A stretch of 64,000 nucleotides of DNA. Source: Frondihabitans australicus. GTDB taxonomy: Bacteria > Actinomycetota > Actinomycetes > Actinomycetales > Microbacteriaceae. The translations under genes and the position numbers were made by a program. Numbering within the stretch: the first letter of the stretch is position 1; every line of letters starts with the position of its first letter. Shown in pieces: positions 53,287-61,146 of this stretch. Below the pieces are notes generated by a model. It was not told the DNA's origin and did not search any database. It was given only the letters and a program-made list of their open reading frames with translations. The DNA lies in assembly GCF_003634555.1 (NCBI RefSeq), contig NZ_RBKS01000001.1, positions 496,001 through 560,000 of the forward strand. Direction: 5' to 3'.

Positions 53287-54387
53287 TCAGGCGGCAGGAG
53301 CCGGCGCGGCCGCGTTCACGAGAGGGATGACGCGCCGCCCGAACGTCTCGACGTCGGTGGTGAAGTCCGGGAACGACAGCACCGTCCGCCCCACCCCGCC
53401 GTCGGACTCGAGGTGGCGGAAGAACGCCGCCACCCGCTCGTACGACCCCACGAGGTGCGGGTGGAAGAGCGCCGGGTGGTACACGATCGCCGCCCGATCC
53501 TCGGGGAAGACCACCTCGGGGATGTCGTGCGTCAGCCCGTTGAGCCGGTTCGACGCGGTGCCGACGGTGTCGGCCTGCCCGGCGACGATGAGGCCCTGCG
53601 CGTTGTCGAAGTCGACCTCGCGGCAGATCTCGTAGAACTGCTCGATGGCCGCGTCGTCGGTCTCGGCCGCGATGACGCCGTAGAGCGCGGCGCTGTCGAC
53701 GTTCCTGCCGGTCTCGGCGGTCGCTGAGAGCAGCCCGGCGCGCGCCGCCTTCACCTCCTCGTAGGTGCCCTGCACGAAGTTGAAGTCGGCGTAGGCCGCG
53801 GTGATCGCCTGCGACTTCGCCGACAGGCCGGGCACGACGATCCGCACGCCGTGGGCCGGGCGGGGCTGCACGAGGCTGTCGTCGAGCTGGAAGAACTCGC
53901 TCTTCCGGTTCGAGCGGCCGGTGGCCCACAGCTCGAGCAGGATCCGGATGTACTCGCGGCTGTAGTCGTACCGCGACTCCATGTAGCCCTCGGGCCACAG
54001 CCCCATCTGGGCGTACTCGGCCTTGTTCCAGCCGGCGACGACGTTGAGCACGAAGCGCCCGCCCGACGCGTCGTCGTAGGTCGCGGCCATGCGCGCGGCC
54101 ATCGACGGGTGGAGGGTCGGGGCCGCCACGGAGCCCCAGATCTCGAGGGTCTTCGTCTCGGGGATCAGGAGCCCGGAGAGACCCATCGGGTCGAGGCTCT
54201 GATCCCAGAACCCGTCGCCGTTGCCGTAGCCGCGGAGCTTCGACATGTTGAGCAGGAACGTGTAGCCGGTCTCCTCCGCCACGTGGGCGATGTCGGTGTT
54301 CATCGCCACGGTCGGCGTGAAGGAGGGGACGGCCTTGGAGAGGATGTAGCCGTCGTTGGTCGTGGGCATGAAGATGCCGAAGTGCAT
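53287..54387 (-). CDS. Luciferase-like flavin monooxygenase, RutA-like
   Basis: 366 residues, the length of pyrimidine monooxygenase RutA. The middle matches RutA features: 'MSKLRGYGNGDGFWDQSLDP', 'SGGRFVLNVVAGWNKAEYAQMG' (in parts) and 'SRYDYSREYIRILLELWATG'. RutA opens the uracil ring with FMNH2 and O2, cutting an amide C-N bond. No other rut genes and no flavin reductase are visible nearby, so uracil is not assured as substrate; the surrounding genes point to aromatic or heterocyclic acid degradation. The gene is preceded by a possible short leader ORF and followed by a strong hairpin. Confidence 0.82.
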   Translation of the reverse strand: MHFGIFMPTTNDGYILSKAVPSFTPTVAMNTDIAHVAEETGYTFLLNMSKLRGYGNGDGFWDQSLDPMGLSGLLIPETKTLEIWGSVAAPTLHPSMAARMAATYDDASGGRFVLNVVAGWNKAEYAQMGLWPEGYMESRYDYSREYIRILLELWATGRSNRKSEFFQLDDSLVQPRPAHGVRIVVPGLSAKSQAITAAYADFNFVQGTYEEVKAARAGLLSATAETGRNVDSAALYGVIAAETDDAAIEQFYEICREVDFDNAQGLIVAGQADTVGTASNRLNGLTHDIPEVVFPEDRAAIVYHPALFHPHLVGSYERVAAFFRHLESDGGVGRTVLSFPDFTTDVETFGRRVIPLVNAAAPAPAA

Positions 54388-54435
54388 GGGGTGCCTTTCC
54401 TGGCGGGTGAGGGGGGTCGGGGGAGGAAAGGCGGT

Positions 54436-54525
54436 TCAGGTGCCGTGGGCGATCTGCCCGGTGCCCCAGGCCAGGTGCGCGCACGCCGACGGCAGCGTCG
54501 TCGGGTCGCCCGGTCGGGTGTTCAT
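54436..54525 (-). CDS. Possible 29-residue leader peptide
   Basis: An ATG at 54525, six bases after TATGTT, opens a 30-codon frame with one Cys ('PSACAHLAWGTG') and ends 48 bp before the RutA-like gene. The leaderless layout is the same as for real genes here. There is no homology I recognise. It could be a regulatory leader or simply chance. Confidence 0.4.
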   Translation of the reverse strand: MNTRPGDPTTLPSACAHLAWGTGQIAHGT

Positions 54526-54531
54526 GGTGTG

Positions 54532-54537
54532 AACATA
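54532..54537 (-). promoter_or_regulatory. Promoter -10 hexamer TATGTT of the leader/RutA-like unit
   Basis: On the minus strand TATGTT ends six bases before the ATG at 54525. It is the only convincing promoter between the hemerythrin gene and the RutA-like gene. Confidence 0.45.
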
Positions 54538-54583
54538 ACGAGCGTACGTTTCGACGCTGTTTCGCCAGCGCGAAAGTCGGGTT

Positions 54584-55264
54584 TCAGCTTCCGAGCGGCA
54601 GCTTCGCCCGAGCGCGACGCCACCGCGGCTCGAACACCGCCCGGTTGAGCAGGCGCACGGGTGCGGGGATGCGGCGGGTGAGCATCATGTACCGCGTCGA
54701 CGGCTCGGCGTACGACAGCATCCTCGGCAGGAGGTCGGCCATCTCGCGGGCGCCGAGCCCCTTCACCATGTCCTGCTCGAGGCGCGCCCATGCGGCGGGG
54801 GAGAGCCGCGTGGCGAAGAGCGGCGCCACCAGGGACTCCTCGCGCTCGAGGTGCTCGCCGACGATGCGCCCCAGCTCGTCGAGCTGGCGCACGAGCGCCG
54901 ATCTCTGCGCATCGAAGTCGGCGGCGTGGACGAGCGACGGCAGGTCGCGCGTCCGCTCGTCGACGGCGGCGAGTGTCCGCAGCACGGCGCTGTGATCGGC
55001 CTCCAGCTCGGCGAGGGCAGACGCCGCCTCGGGCGCGAGGGTGCGCAGCTGCGGCCAGATGCGGTGGTCCTCCGACTGCATGTGGTGCACGAGCGACGCC
55101 GAGAACGACGCCCACCACTTCGCCAGCGCCCACGCGGCCTGCGTGTCATCGCGCCGGAGCGCCAGCAGCTGGGCGCTCTGGTCACGGATCTCGCCGCGGA
55201 TCTGGTCGTGCACGAGCATCCAGCCGCGCACGTCGTTGTCATCGGCCCGCGTCTGCTCGACCAT
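54584..55264 (-). CDS. Hemerythrin/HHE cation-binding domain protein
   Basis: 226 residues. The first ~160 form a four-helix HHE domain with metal ligands spread as 'LVHDQIRGEI', 'SLVHHMQSEDHRIWPQL', 'ELEADHSAVL' and 'GEHLEREESLVAPLF'. The C-terminal ~60 residues are basic. Such proteins bind a di-iron centre and may sense oxygen, nitric oxide or iron. ATG at 55264 with GGGGAGG upstream; a good promoter is at 55310-55338. No obvious link to the catabolic genes beyond position. Confidence 0.85.
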   Translation of the reverse strand: MVEQTRADDNDVRGWMLVHDQIRGEIRDQSAQLLALRRDDTQAAWALAKWWASFSASLVHHMQSEDHRIWPQLRTLAPEAASALAELEADHSAVLRTLAAVDERTRDLPSLVHAADFDAQRSALVRQLDELGRIVGEHLEREESLVAPLFATRLSPAAWARLEQDMVKGLGAREMADLLPRMLSYAEPSTRYMMLTRRIPAPVRLLNRAVFEPRWRRARAKLPLGS

Positions 55265-55309
55265 GTCGCCTCCCCGGCGAAGGCCTTCGGGTGCCTCCGC
55301 CTGGCACGG

Positions 55310-55338
55310 ACGCTAACGGCGCCGCCACGTCATGCCAA
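55310..55338 (-). promoter_or_regulatory. Promoter of the hemerythrin gene
   Basis: On the minus strand -35 TTGGCA (55333-55338), 17-bp spacer, -10 TAGCGT (55310-55315), followed by an RBS-containing leader. Confidence 0.6.
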
Positions 55339-55389
55339 TACGCACAATCGCGTAGACGTGGCACCGTGGTGCGACGACCGTGGGAGGGG

Positions 55390-56040
55390 TCAGGCGGTCG
55401 CGCGCAGCTCGTCGATGACGCTCTGCAGCTGCGCGGCGGCCGCTGCGTCAGCGGCATCGGCATCGCCGGCGACGACGGCGTCGATGATGCTCAGGAGCTG
55501 AGGCAGCGACTGAGCGGGCCGCCCCGGCCGCATCGCCAGGCGGAACTGGAAGCGCACGACCTGCACGTTCAGCCGCTCCAGCTGCCTCGCCGCCACGACC
55601 TGCCCGCTGTACTCGATCACGAGGTCGTGCAGCCGTCGGTTGAGCGTCGAGTACGTCTCGACGGCGCCCTGCGCGACGGCCTCGCGGAGGCCGTCGCCCA
55701 CCGCCACGAGTGCGGCGCGCTGGGAGGGCGTCGCGAGGACTGCGGCCTTCCGCGCGCACAGCCGCTCCAGGGCCGACCGGCACTCGGTGATCTGCACGGC
55801 CTCGTCGACGCTGACCACGCGGATGCGGGCGCCCCGGTGCGGCACGAGCTCGACGACGTCGTCGGCGGCGAGGTCCGAGAGGGCCTCGCGGGCCGAGTTG
55901 CGGGTCACGCCGTACTGGTCCGCCAGATCCTGCTCGACCAGTCGCTGGCCGGGGACGAGCTCGCCGGCCCAGAGAGCTCGTCGGATCGCATCGGCCACGT
56001 GCGTGCGGCCGGCGGCGCCCTTGATCGCGGTGATGGTCAC
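55390..56040 (-). CDS. GntR-family regulator, FCD (FadR) subgroup
   Basis: 216 residues. N-terminal winged helix 'RRALWAGELVPGQRLVEQDLA' then 'YGVTRNSAREALSDLAADDVV'; C-terminal FCD helical domain with 'ALERLCARKAA' and the metal-ligand His in 'NRRLHDLVIEYSG'. FCD regulators respond to carboxylic acids or related metabolites. GTG at 56040 with ACAGGAG upstream. Divergent from the 4-oxalomesaconate hydratase operon; the TTGT-CA-ACAA palindrome in that operon's promoter fits this family, so it is the likely regulator of the cluster. Confidence 0.88.
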   Translation of the reverse strand: MTITAIKGAAGRTHVADAIRRALWAGELVPGQRLVEQDLADQYGVTRNSAREALSDLAADDVVELVPHRGARIRVVSVDEAVQITECRSALERLCARKAAVLATPSQRAALVAVGDGLREAVAQGAVETYSTLNRRLHDLVIEYSGQVVAARQLERLNVQVVRFQFRLAMRPGRPAQSLPQLLSIIDAVVAGDADAADAAAAAQLQSVIDELRATA

Positions 56041-56110
56041 GTCGGCTCCTGTCTCGTCCTGGTCATTCTGGCACGCGGCCGAAAAAATTCACGAAAAAAT
56101 CGCTGACAAG

Positions 56111-56140
56111 ATTGTCAACAATGTCGTCAACGAGTACCGT
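56111..56140 (+). promoter_or_regulatory. Promoter of the ligJ operon with embedded GntR operator
   Basis: -35 TTGTCA (56112-56117), 17-bp spacer, -10 TACCGT (56135-56140). The palindrome ATTGT-CA-ACAAT (56111-56122) covers the -35 box, so a bound regulator would block polymerase. Confidence 0.65.
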
Positions 56141-56169
56141 GGGTCGCATCGAGCGGCAAGGAGGCCCGG

Positions 56170-57195
56170 ATGATCATCGACTGCCACGGTCACTACACGA
56201 CGGCGCCGACTGCGCTGGGCGACTGGCGCGATCGTCAGATCGCCTCGCTCGAGCGCGGGGAGACCGCACCTGACCCGCGGTCTCTCCGCATCTCCGACGA
56301 CGAGATCCGCGAGTCGATCGAGGCGAACCAGCTTCGCCAGATGGATGCGCGCGGCATCGACGTCACCGTCTTCTCGCCCCGCGCCTCGTTCATGGCCCAC
56401 CACGTCGGCGGCTTCGAGACCTCGAGCGTCTGGGCGGCGATCTGCAACGACCTCTGCGCCCGCGTCGTCGCGCTCTACCCGACGAGGTTCGCCCTCGGCG
56501 CCATGCTGCCGCAGTCGCCCGGGGTCGACCCGGCGACCTGCCTGCCCGAGCTGGACCGCGCCGTCACCGAGCTGGGCGCCGTCGCCGTGAACCTCAACCC
56601 CGACCCGTCGGGCGGGCACTGGACGTCGCCGCCGCTCACCGATCGCTCGTGGTACCCGCTCTACGAGCGCCTGGTCGAGCTCGACGTGCCCGCGATGGTG
56701 CACGTGTCGACGAGCGTGAACCCCGCCTTCCACACCACCGGTGCGCACTACCTCAACGCCGACACGACCGCGTTCATGCAGCTCGTCGAGGGCGACCTGT
56801 TCCGCGACTTCCCGACCCTCCGCCTCGTGATCCCGCACGGCGGCGGGGCGGTGCCGTACCACTGGGGCCGGTTCCGCGGGCTCGCTCAGGCTCTGGGGAA
56901 GCAGGAGCTGCGGGAGCACCTGCTGGGCAACGTGTTCTTCGACACCTGCGTCTACCACCAGCCCGGCATCGACCTGCTCCTCGACGTGATCGGGCACGAG
57001 AACGTGCTCTTCGCCTCCGAGATGATCGGCGCCGTGCGCGGCGTCGACCCCGACACCGGCCACCACTTCGACGACACGCGACGCTACGTCGAGGCGGCGG
57101 ACCTCTCGCCGGAGGAGCTCGAGGCGATCGAGTCCGGAAACGCGCTGCGGGTCTACCCGAGGCTCGCGGCGGCACTTCAGAAGGAGACGGCATGA
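56170..57195 (+). CDS. ligJ: 4-oxalomesaconate hydratase (amidohydrolase superfamily)
   Basis: 341 residues. Opens 'MIIDCHGHYTTAPTALGDW' and contains 'DVTVFSPRASFMAHHVG', 'AVNLNPDPSGGHWTSPPLTD', 'FHTTGAHYLNADTTAFMQ', 'VIPHGGGAVPYHWGRFRGLA' and 'LFASEMIGAVRGVDPDTGHH', which together are the near-complete signature of LigJ/GalB-function hydratases. It hydrates 4-oxalomesaconate to 4-carboxy-4-hydroxy-2-oxoadipate (CHA), in the lower protocatechuate 4,5-cleavage or gallate route. RBS AAGGAGG. First gene of a four-gene overlapping operon. Confidence 0.93.
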   Translation: MIIDCHGHYTTAPTALGDWRDRQIASLERGETAPDPRSLRISDDEIRESIEANQLRQMDARGIDVTVFSPRASFMAHHVGGFETSSVWAAICNDLCARVVALYPTRFALGAMLPQSPGVDPATCLPELDRAVTELGAVAVNLNPDPSGGHWTSPPLTDRSWYPLYERLVELDVPAMVHVSTSVNPAFHTTGAHYLNADTTAFMQLVEGDLFRDFPTLRLVIPHGGGAVPYHWGRFRGLAQALGKQELREHLLGNVFFDTCVYHQPGIDLLLDVIGHENVLFASEMIGAVRGVDPDTGHHFDDTRRYVEAADLSPEELEAIESGNALRVYPRLAAALQKETA

Positions 57196-57893
57196 ACGAC
57201 ATCGGAGTGGTCCGCACCAGGATCACGCGCACCGACCCCGCGCTCGTCGACCGCCTGGCCGCGCTCGACGTGGCCACGGTCCACGAGGCGATGGGGCGCC
57301 GAGGGCTCATGCGGCCGTACCTGCGGCCGGTGTACCCGGGGGCGAGGCTCTGCGGGACGGCGGTCACCGTGCTCCTGCAGCCCGGAGACAACTGGATGAT
57401 GCACGTCGCGGCCGAGCAGGTGCGCCCGGGCGACGTGGTCGTCGCGGCGTGCACGACGGAGTCGGAGGACGGCTTCTTCGGCGAGCTGCTCGCCACGAGC
57501 ATGCGGGCTCACGGCGCGACCGGGCTCGTCGTCGACGGAGGCTGCCGCGACGTCGCCGAGCTCGAGGCCATGGACTTCCCGGTGTTCAGCCGCGCCGTCC
57601 ACGCCAAGGGCACGGTCAAGGCGACGCTCGGCTCGGTCAACGTGCCGGTGGTCTGCGGCAACGCCCTGGTGCATCCGGGCGACGTCGTGCTCGCCGACGC
57701 CGACGGGGTCGTCGTGATCCCGCGGGCCGAGGCCGCAGCCGTCGCCGACGCTGGCGAGAAGCGGCGCGACGACGAGGTCGGCAAGCGCGCCCGCCTCGCC
57801 GCCAGCGAGCTCGGCCTCGACATCTACTCCATGCGCGGCCCCCTCGAGGCTGCGGGACTCCGCTACATCGACGATCCGGAGGATCACGAATGA
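57192..57893 (+). CDS. ligK: 4-carboxy-4-hydroxy-2-oxoadipate aldolase/oxaloacetate decarboxylase (RraA-like fold)
   Basis: 233 residues. 'LDVATVHEAMGRRGLMRPYLR' and 'GLVVDGGCRDVAEL' (with the Arg-Asp of the active site) plus 'HPGDVVLADADGVVVIPR' are those of LigK/ProA/GalC aldolases, which split CHA into pyruvate and oxaloacetate. This is the step directly after LigJ. The ATG at 57192 overlaps the ligJ stop (ATGA) and the end overlaps the next gene in the same way. An acidic tail extends past the RraA core, as is usual for the aldolases. Confidence 0.92.
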   Translation: MNDIGVVRTRITRTDPALVDRLAALDVATVHEAMGRRGLMRPYLRPVYPGARLCGTAVTVLLQPGDNWMMHVAAEQVRPGDVVVAACTTESEDGFFGELLATSMRAHGATGLVVDGGCRDVAELEAMDFPVFSRAVHAKGTVKATLGSVNVPVVCGNALVHPGDVVLADADGVVVIPRAEAAAVADAGEKRRDDEVGKRARLAASELGLDIYSMRGPLEAAGLRYIDDPEDHE

Positions 57894-58753
57894 CGACCTT
57901 CACCGACGCGCACACGCACGTCATCTCGACCGATTTCGACGCCTACCCGCGCGACCCGATCGGCGGAAAGCAGTCGACCTGGTCCGAGGAGCACCCCGTC
58001 GACGTCGACGGCCTCCTCGCCGCCATGGACGCGGCCGGCGTCGCCCAGGCCGTCGCAGTCCAGGCCTCGACCGTCTACGGCCACGACAACCGCTACCTCG
58101 CAGCCTCTGTCGCGGCCCACCGCGACCGCCTCGTCGGCGTCTACTCGCTCGACGCGATGGCCCCCGACGCGGTCGCCACGATCCAGCGCTGGCAGGAGGC
58201 GGGCCTGAACGGCTTCCGCCTCTTCACCACCGGCACGACGATGCCCGGCCAGGCCGACTGGCTGGGCCACCCCGACTCGTACCCGGCGTGGGCGTACGCC
58301 GAAGAGCACGGAATCCCGGTCTGCCTCCAGATGACGATCGACGGCATCCCCGCCCTCCAGAAGACCCTCGAGAGGTACCCAGGATCGCGAGTGGTTCTCG
58401 ACCACTGCGCCCGCCCCGACCTCTCCGACGGAGCCCCGTACCGCACGTCGCACGGCCTGTTCGACCTCGCGGCCTTCGACGGCGTCCACCTGAAGCTGAC
58501 CCACCGCGCGATCGGCGCCGCTGCGAAGGGGGCCTCGACCGTCGAGGCGTTCCTCGACGCGCTGCTGTCGACCTACGGGTCGTCGAGGCTCATGTGGGGC
58601 TCGAACTTCCCGGCCGCCGACGGCTCGCTCGCGTCGCTCGTCAAGGAGGGGCGCGAGTCGCTCGCCTTCCTCGACGACGCCGATGCCGCGAACGTCTTCG
58701 GCGGCACGGTGCGGCGCTTCTACGCGATGGCGGAGGCGAGCGCGAATGTCTGA
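57890..58753 (+). CDS. Amidohydrolase-2 family lactonase (2-pyrone-4,6-dicarboxylate hydrolase-like)
   Basis: 287 residues. TIM-barrel amidohydrolase with 'FTDAHTHVIS' (HxH), 'VVLDHCARPDLSDG' (His/Cys region) and 'RLMWGSNFPAADGS' (final Asn/Asp). The group includes LigI (2-pyrone-4,6-dicarboxylate to 4-oxalomesaconate) and related lactonases. LigI would feed directly into LigJ, so that assignment is attractive, but the substrate loops cannot be judged by eye. ATG at 57890 overlaps the ligK stop by 4 bp. Confidence 0.8.
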   Translation: MTTFTDAHTHVISTDFDAYPRDPIGGKQSTWSEEHPVDVDGLLAAMDAAGVAQAVAVQASTVYGHDNRYLAASVAAHRDRLVGVYSLDAMAPDAVATIQRWQEAGLNGFRLFTTGTTMPGQADWLGHPDSYPAWAYAEEHGIPVCLQMTIDGIPALQKTLERYPGSRVVLDHCARPDLSDGAPYRTSHGLFDLAAFDGVHLKLTHRAIGAAAKGASTVEAFLDALLSTYGSSRLMWGSNFPAADGSLASLVKEGRESLAFLDDADAANVFGGTVRRFYAMAEASANV

Positions 58754-59648
58754 GTCGAGAGACGAGTCGCCGATCCTGCGGATGGCGCTCGGGAAGCACG
58801 AGATCGCCCGCCTGCTGCGCGACCGCGAGATCACCGACCCGGGTGTGCGCTTCGACTTCGCCGACGTCGAGCCGATCCACAGGGCGTTCGCGCCGATGGT
58901 GCGCGAGCAGGCGTTCGACGTGTCGGAGCTCGCCATCGTCACGGCCCTCCAGGCGATCGCCTACGACCACCCGATCGCGCTGCTGCCGGTCGTCGTGGCG
59001 GGGCGCTTCCAGCGCAAGTGCCTCATCTCGCACGCGTCGAACCCGATCCGCGACGCCCGAGAGCTCGTCGGGAAGACCGTCGGGGTGCGGTCGTACACGC
59101 AGACGACGGGCTTCTGGATCCGGTCGCACCTCGCCGAGGACTACGGGGTCGCCGCCTCCGACATCACCTGGATCACCCAGGACGAGCCGCACGTGCCCGA
59201 GGCGGTCGAGCCGTCGTTCGTGCACCGCACCCTCGAGCGCCCCCTCGTCGACGCGCTGCGCGACGGCGAGATCGACGCGGCGATCCTCGGCAACGACCTG
59301 CCGAGCGGCGACGAGTGGGTGCCGGTCATCGACCACGCCGCCGACCGCGACCACGCGTGGGCGCTGAAGCACGGCTACGTGCCGATCAACCACCTCGTCT
59401 CGGTCTCGCTGACGGCGCTCGACGAGCACCCCGAGGCCGTGGCTCGCACGCTGGGCCTCCTCGAGCGGGCCGACGCGAAGGCCTCCGAGTCGCAGGATCT
59501 GCCCGTCACCCTCGCCGGGCTCGACCGCCTCCGAGGACCCGTCGACGAGATCGCCGCCGCCTGCCTCGCGCAGGGCATGCTTCCCCGCCCCGTCACGAGC
59601 GACGAGGTGTTCGCCCCCGTCAGCGAGCTGCTCGCGGCCCGGGCCTGA
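58746..59648 (+). CDS. 4,5-dihydroxyphthalate decarboxylase-like protein (periplasmic-binding-protein fold)
   Basis: 300 residues, no signal peptide, so cytoplasmic despite its binding-protein-like fold. 'FDVSELAIVTALQAIAYDHP', 'FQRKCLISHASNPIRDAREL' and 'HLAEDYGVAASDITWITQDE' align with the decarboxylase Pht5/PhtD group rather than with ABC-type lipoproteins. That enzyme turns 4,5-dihydroxyphthalate into protocatechuate; a related carboxylated substrate is possible here. The ATG at 58746 overlaps the previous gene by 8 bp, which sets the start. Confidence 0.75.
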   Translation: MSESRDESPILRMALGKHEIARLLRDREITDPGVRFDFADVEPIHRAFAPMVREQAFDVSELAIVTALQAIAYDHPIALLPVVVAGRFQRKCLISHASNPIRDARELVGKTVGVRSYTQTTGFWIRSHLAEDYGVAASDITWITQDEPHVPEAVEPSFVHRTLERPLVDALRDGEIDAAILGNDLPSGDEWVPVIDHAADRDHAWALKHGYVPINHLVSVSLTALDEHPEAVARTLGLLERADAKASESQDLPVTLAGLDRLRGPVDEIAAACLAQGMLPRPVTSDEVFAPVSELLAARA

Positions 59649-59655
59649 GCGCTTC

Positions 59656-59682
59656 GCAGGAGCCGGTGCCGCCGGCTCCTGC
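59656..59682 (+). terminator. Intercistronic hairpin formed by two opposed GCAGGAGC octamers
   Basis: GCAGGAGCCGG (59656-59666) and its exact complement (59672-59682) with a 5-base loop, 7 bp after the decarboxylase-like stop. It could end transcription or stabilise the operon mRNA before the symporter gene. Confidence 0.7.
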
Positions 59683-59745
59683 ACCCACCCCACCGCAACG
59701 ATCCCCGACGCGCCCCATCGCAGTGGCGCAGAGACGAGACAGAGA

Positions 59746-61131
59746 ATGTCCGCACAGATCGCATCCCCGGCCCCGGGCCGGGGTGGCCGCTTCAGCTTCA
59801 CGCAGCTGAACCCGTTCTCGAGGCCGCTCTACAAAGACCTCACCTTCCAGGTGCTCACCGGCATGGTTGTCGGCGTCCTCCTCGGCGTGTTCGTGCCGAA
59901 GGTCGGTCTCAACGTCAACGACGTGTCGACGATCTTCATCAACCTGATCCAGATGGTGGTGGGCCTGATCGTGTTCTGCACGGTCACGCTCGGCATCGCC
60001 AAGGTGCGCGACTTCGGCAAGGTCGGCCGCATCGCGATCAAGGCGATGGTCTACTTCGAGGTCATCACCACGTTCGCGCTGATCATCGGCCTGGTCACGA
60101 TCAACATCCTGCGACCCGGCGTGGGCCTCCACATCGACCCGTCGACGCTGTCGCAGAGCGCGAGCACCAAGGCGGCGACCAACGAATCGTTCGGCACGTT
60201 CGTGACGAGCCTCGTTCCGACGAGCGCCATCGGGGCGTTCTCGTCGGGGAACATTCTGCAGATCCTGATCTTCTCGGTGCTGTTCGGCTGCGGCGTCTCG
60301 GCCGTCGGCGAGAAGGCGGCGCCGCTCATCTCCGTCGTCGAGACCACGCAGTCGGCGCTGTTCTGGATGATCCGCCAGATCATGAAGCTCGCCCCGCTCG
60401 CCGCCTGCGCCGCCATCGCCTTCTCGGTCGCGACCTACGGCCTGCACACGCTGGTGTCGCTCGGCGCGCTCGTGCTCGAGTTCTTCCTCACCGTCGTGCT
60501 CTTCTTCGTGCTCGTGCTCTGGCCCGTGTCGCACTACGCCAACGTCAGCCTGCTGAAGCTCATGCGGTACATCCGCAACGAGCTGCTGCTCGTGATCGGC
60601 ACGTCGTCGTCCGAGAGCGTGTTCCCGCAGCTCACCGAGAAGCTCAAGAAGCTCGGCGTCAGCGACGAAGTCGTGGGCCTCGTGCTGCCGACGGCGTACA
60701 GCTTCAACCACGACGGCACGTGCCTGTTCTTCGCCGCGACGAGCGTGTTCCTGGCGCAGGCCACCGACACGCACCTCGGCTGGACGGGCCAGCTCACCCT
60801 GATGATCGTGCTCCTGCTCACGTCGAAGGGCGGGGCGGGGGTCGCAGGATCCTCGATCCCGATCCTCGCGCTGACGCTCGCCGCGACCCACATCATCCCC
60901 GTGGCCAGCGTCGCGCTGATCCTGGGCGTGCAGAAGATCATGTCGGCCGCGTTCGTCTTCGCGAACATCACCGGGAACTGCGTGGCGACGGTGGTGGTCG
61001 GCAAATGGGAGAAGGCGATCGACTGGGATCAGATGCATCGCGAGCTCGACGCGGGCTACGTCGAGCCGTCGGCCTTCACCCGGAAGGCCGACGAGACCGA
61101 GCAGGAGCAGCCGGCGCTCGTCTCGCAGTAG
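59746..61131 (+). CDS. DAACS-family symporter (DctA/GltP-like) with atypical binding site
   Basis: 461 residues. About eight membrane helices and two re-entrant hairpins. Hallmarks are 'GTSSSESVFPQL' (HP1 serine-rich), 'PTAYSFNHDGTCLFF' (TM7), 'LTSKGGAGVAGSS' (HP2) and 'ANITGNCVATVVVGKWE' (TM8). In DctA/GltPh TM8 has the pattern D..F.SEAR.LTN..GN, whose Arg binds the substrate carboxylate; here it is 'VQKIMSAAFVFANITGN', with Phe at the Arg position and Gln at the first Asp. The transported compound is therefore unlikely to be a normal C4-dicarboxylate and may be the cluster's growth substrate. Confidence 0.85.
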   Translation: MSAQIASPAPGRGGRFSFTQLNPFSRPLYKDLTFQVLTGMVVGVLLGVFVPKVGLNVNDVSTIFINLIQMVVGLIVFCTVTLGIAKVRDFGKVGRIAIKAMVYFEVITTFALIIGLVTINILRPGVGLHIDPSTLSQSASTKAATNESFGTFVTSLVPTSAIGAFSSGNILQILIFSVLFGCGVSAVGEKAAPLISVVETTQSALFWMIRQIMKLAPLAACAAIAFSVATYGLHTLVSLGALVLEFFLTVVLFFVLVLWPVSHYANVSLLKLMRYIRNELLLVIGTSSSESVFPQLTEKLKKLGVSDEVVGLVLPTAYSFNHDGTCLFFAATSVFLAQATDTHLGWTGQLTLMIVLLLTSKGGAGVAGSSIPILALTLAATHIIPVASVALILGVQKIMSAAFVFANITGNCVATVVVGKWEKAIDWDQMHRELDAGYVEPSAFTRKADETEQEQPALVSQ

Positions 61132-61146
61132 CGGCCGGCGCCCGGC

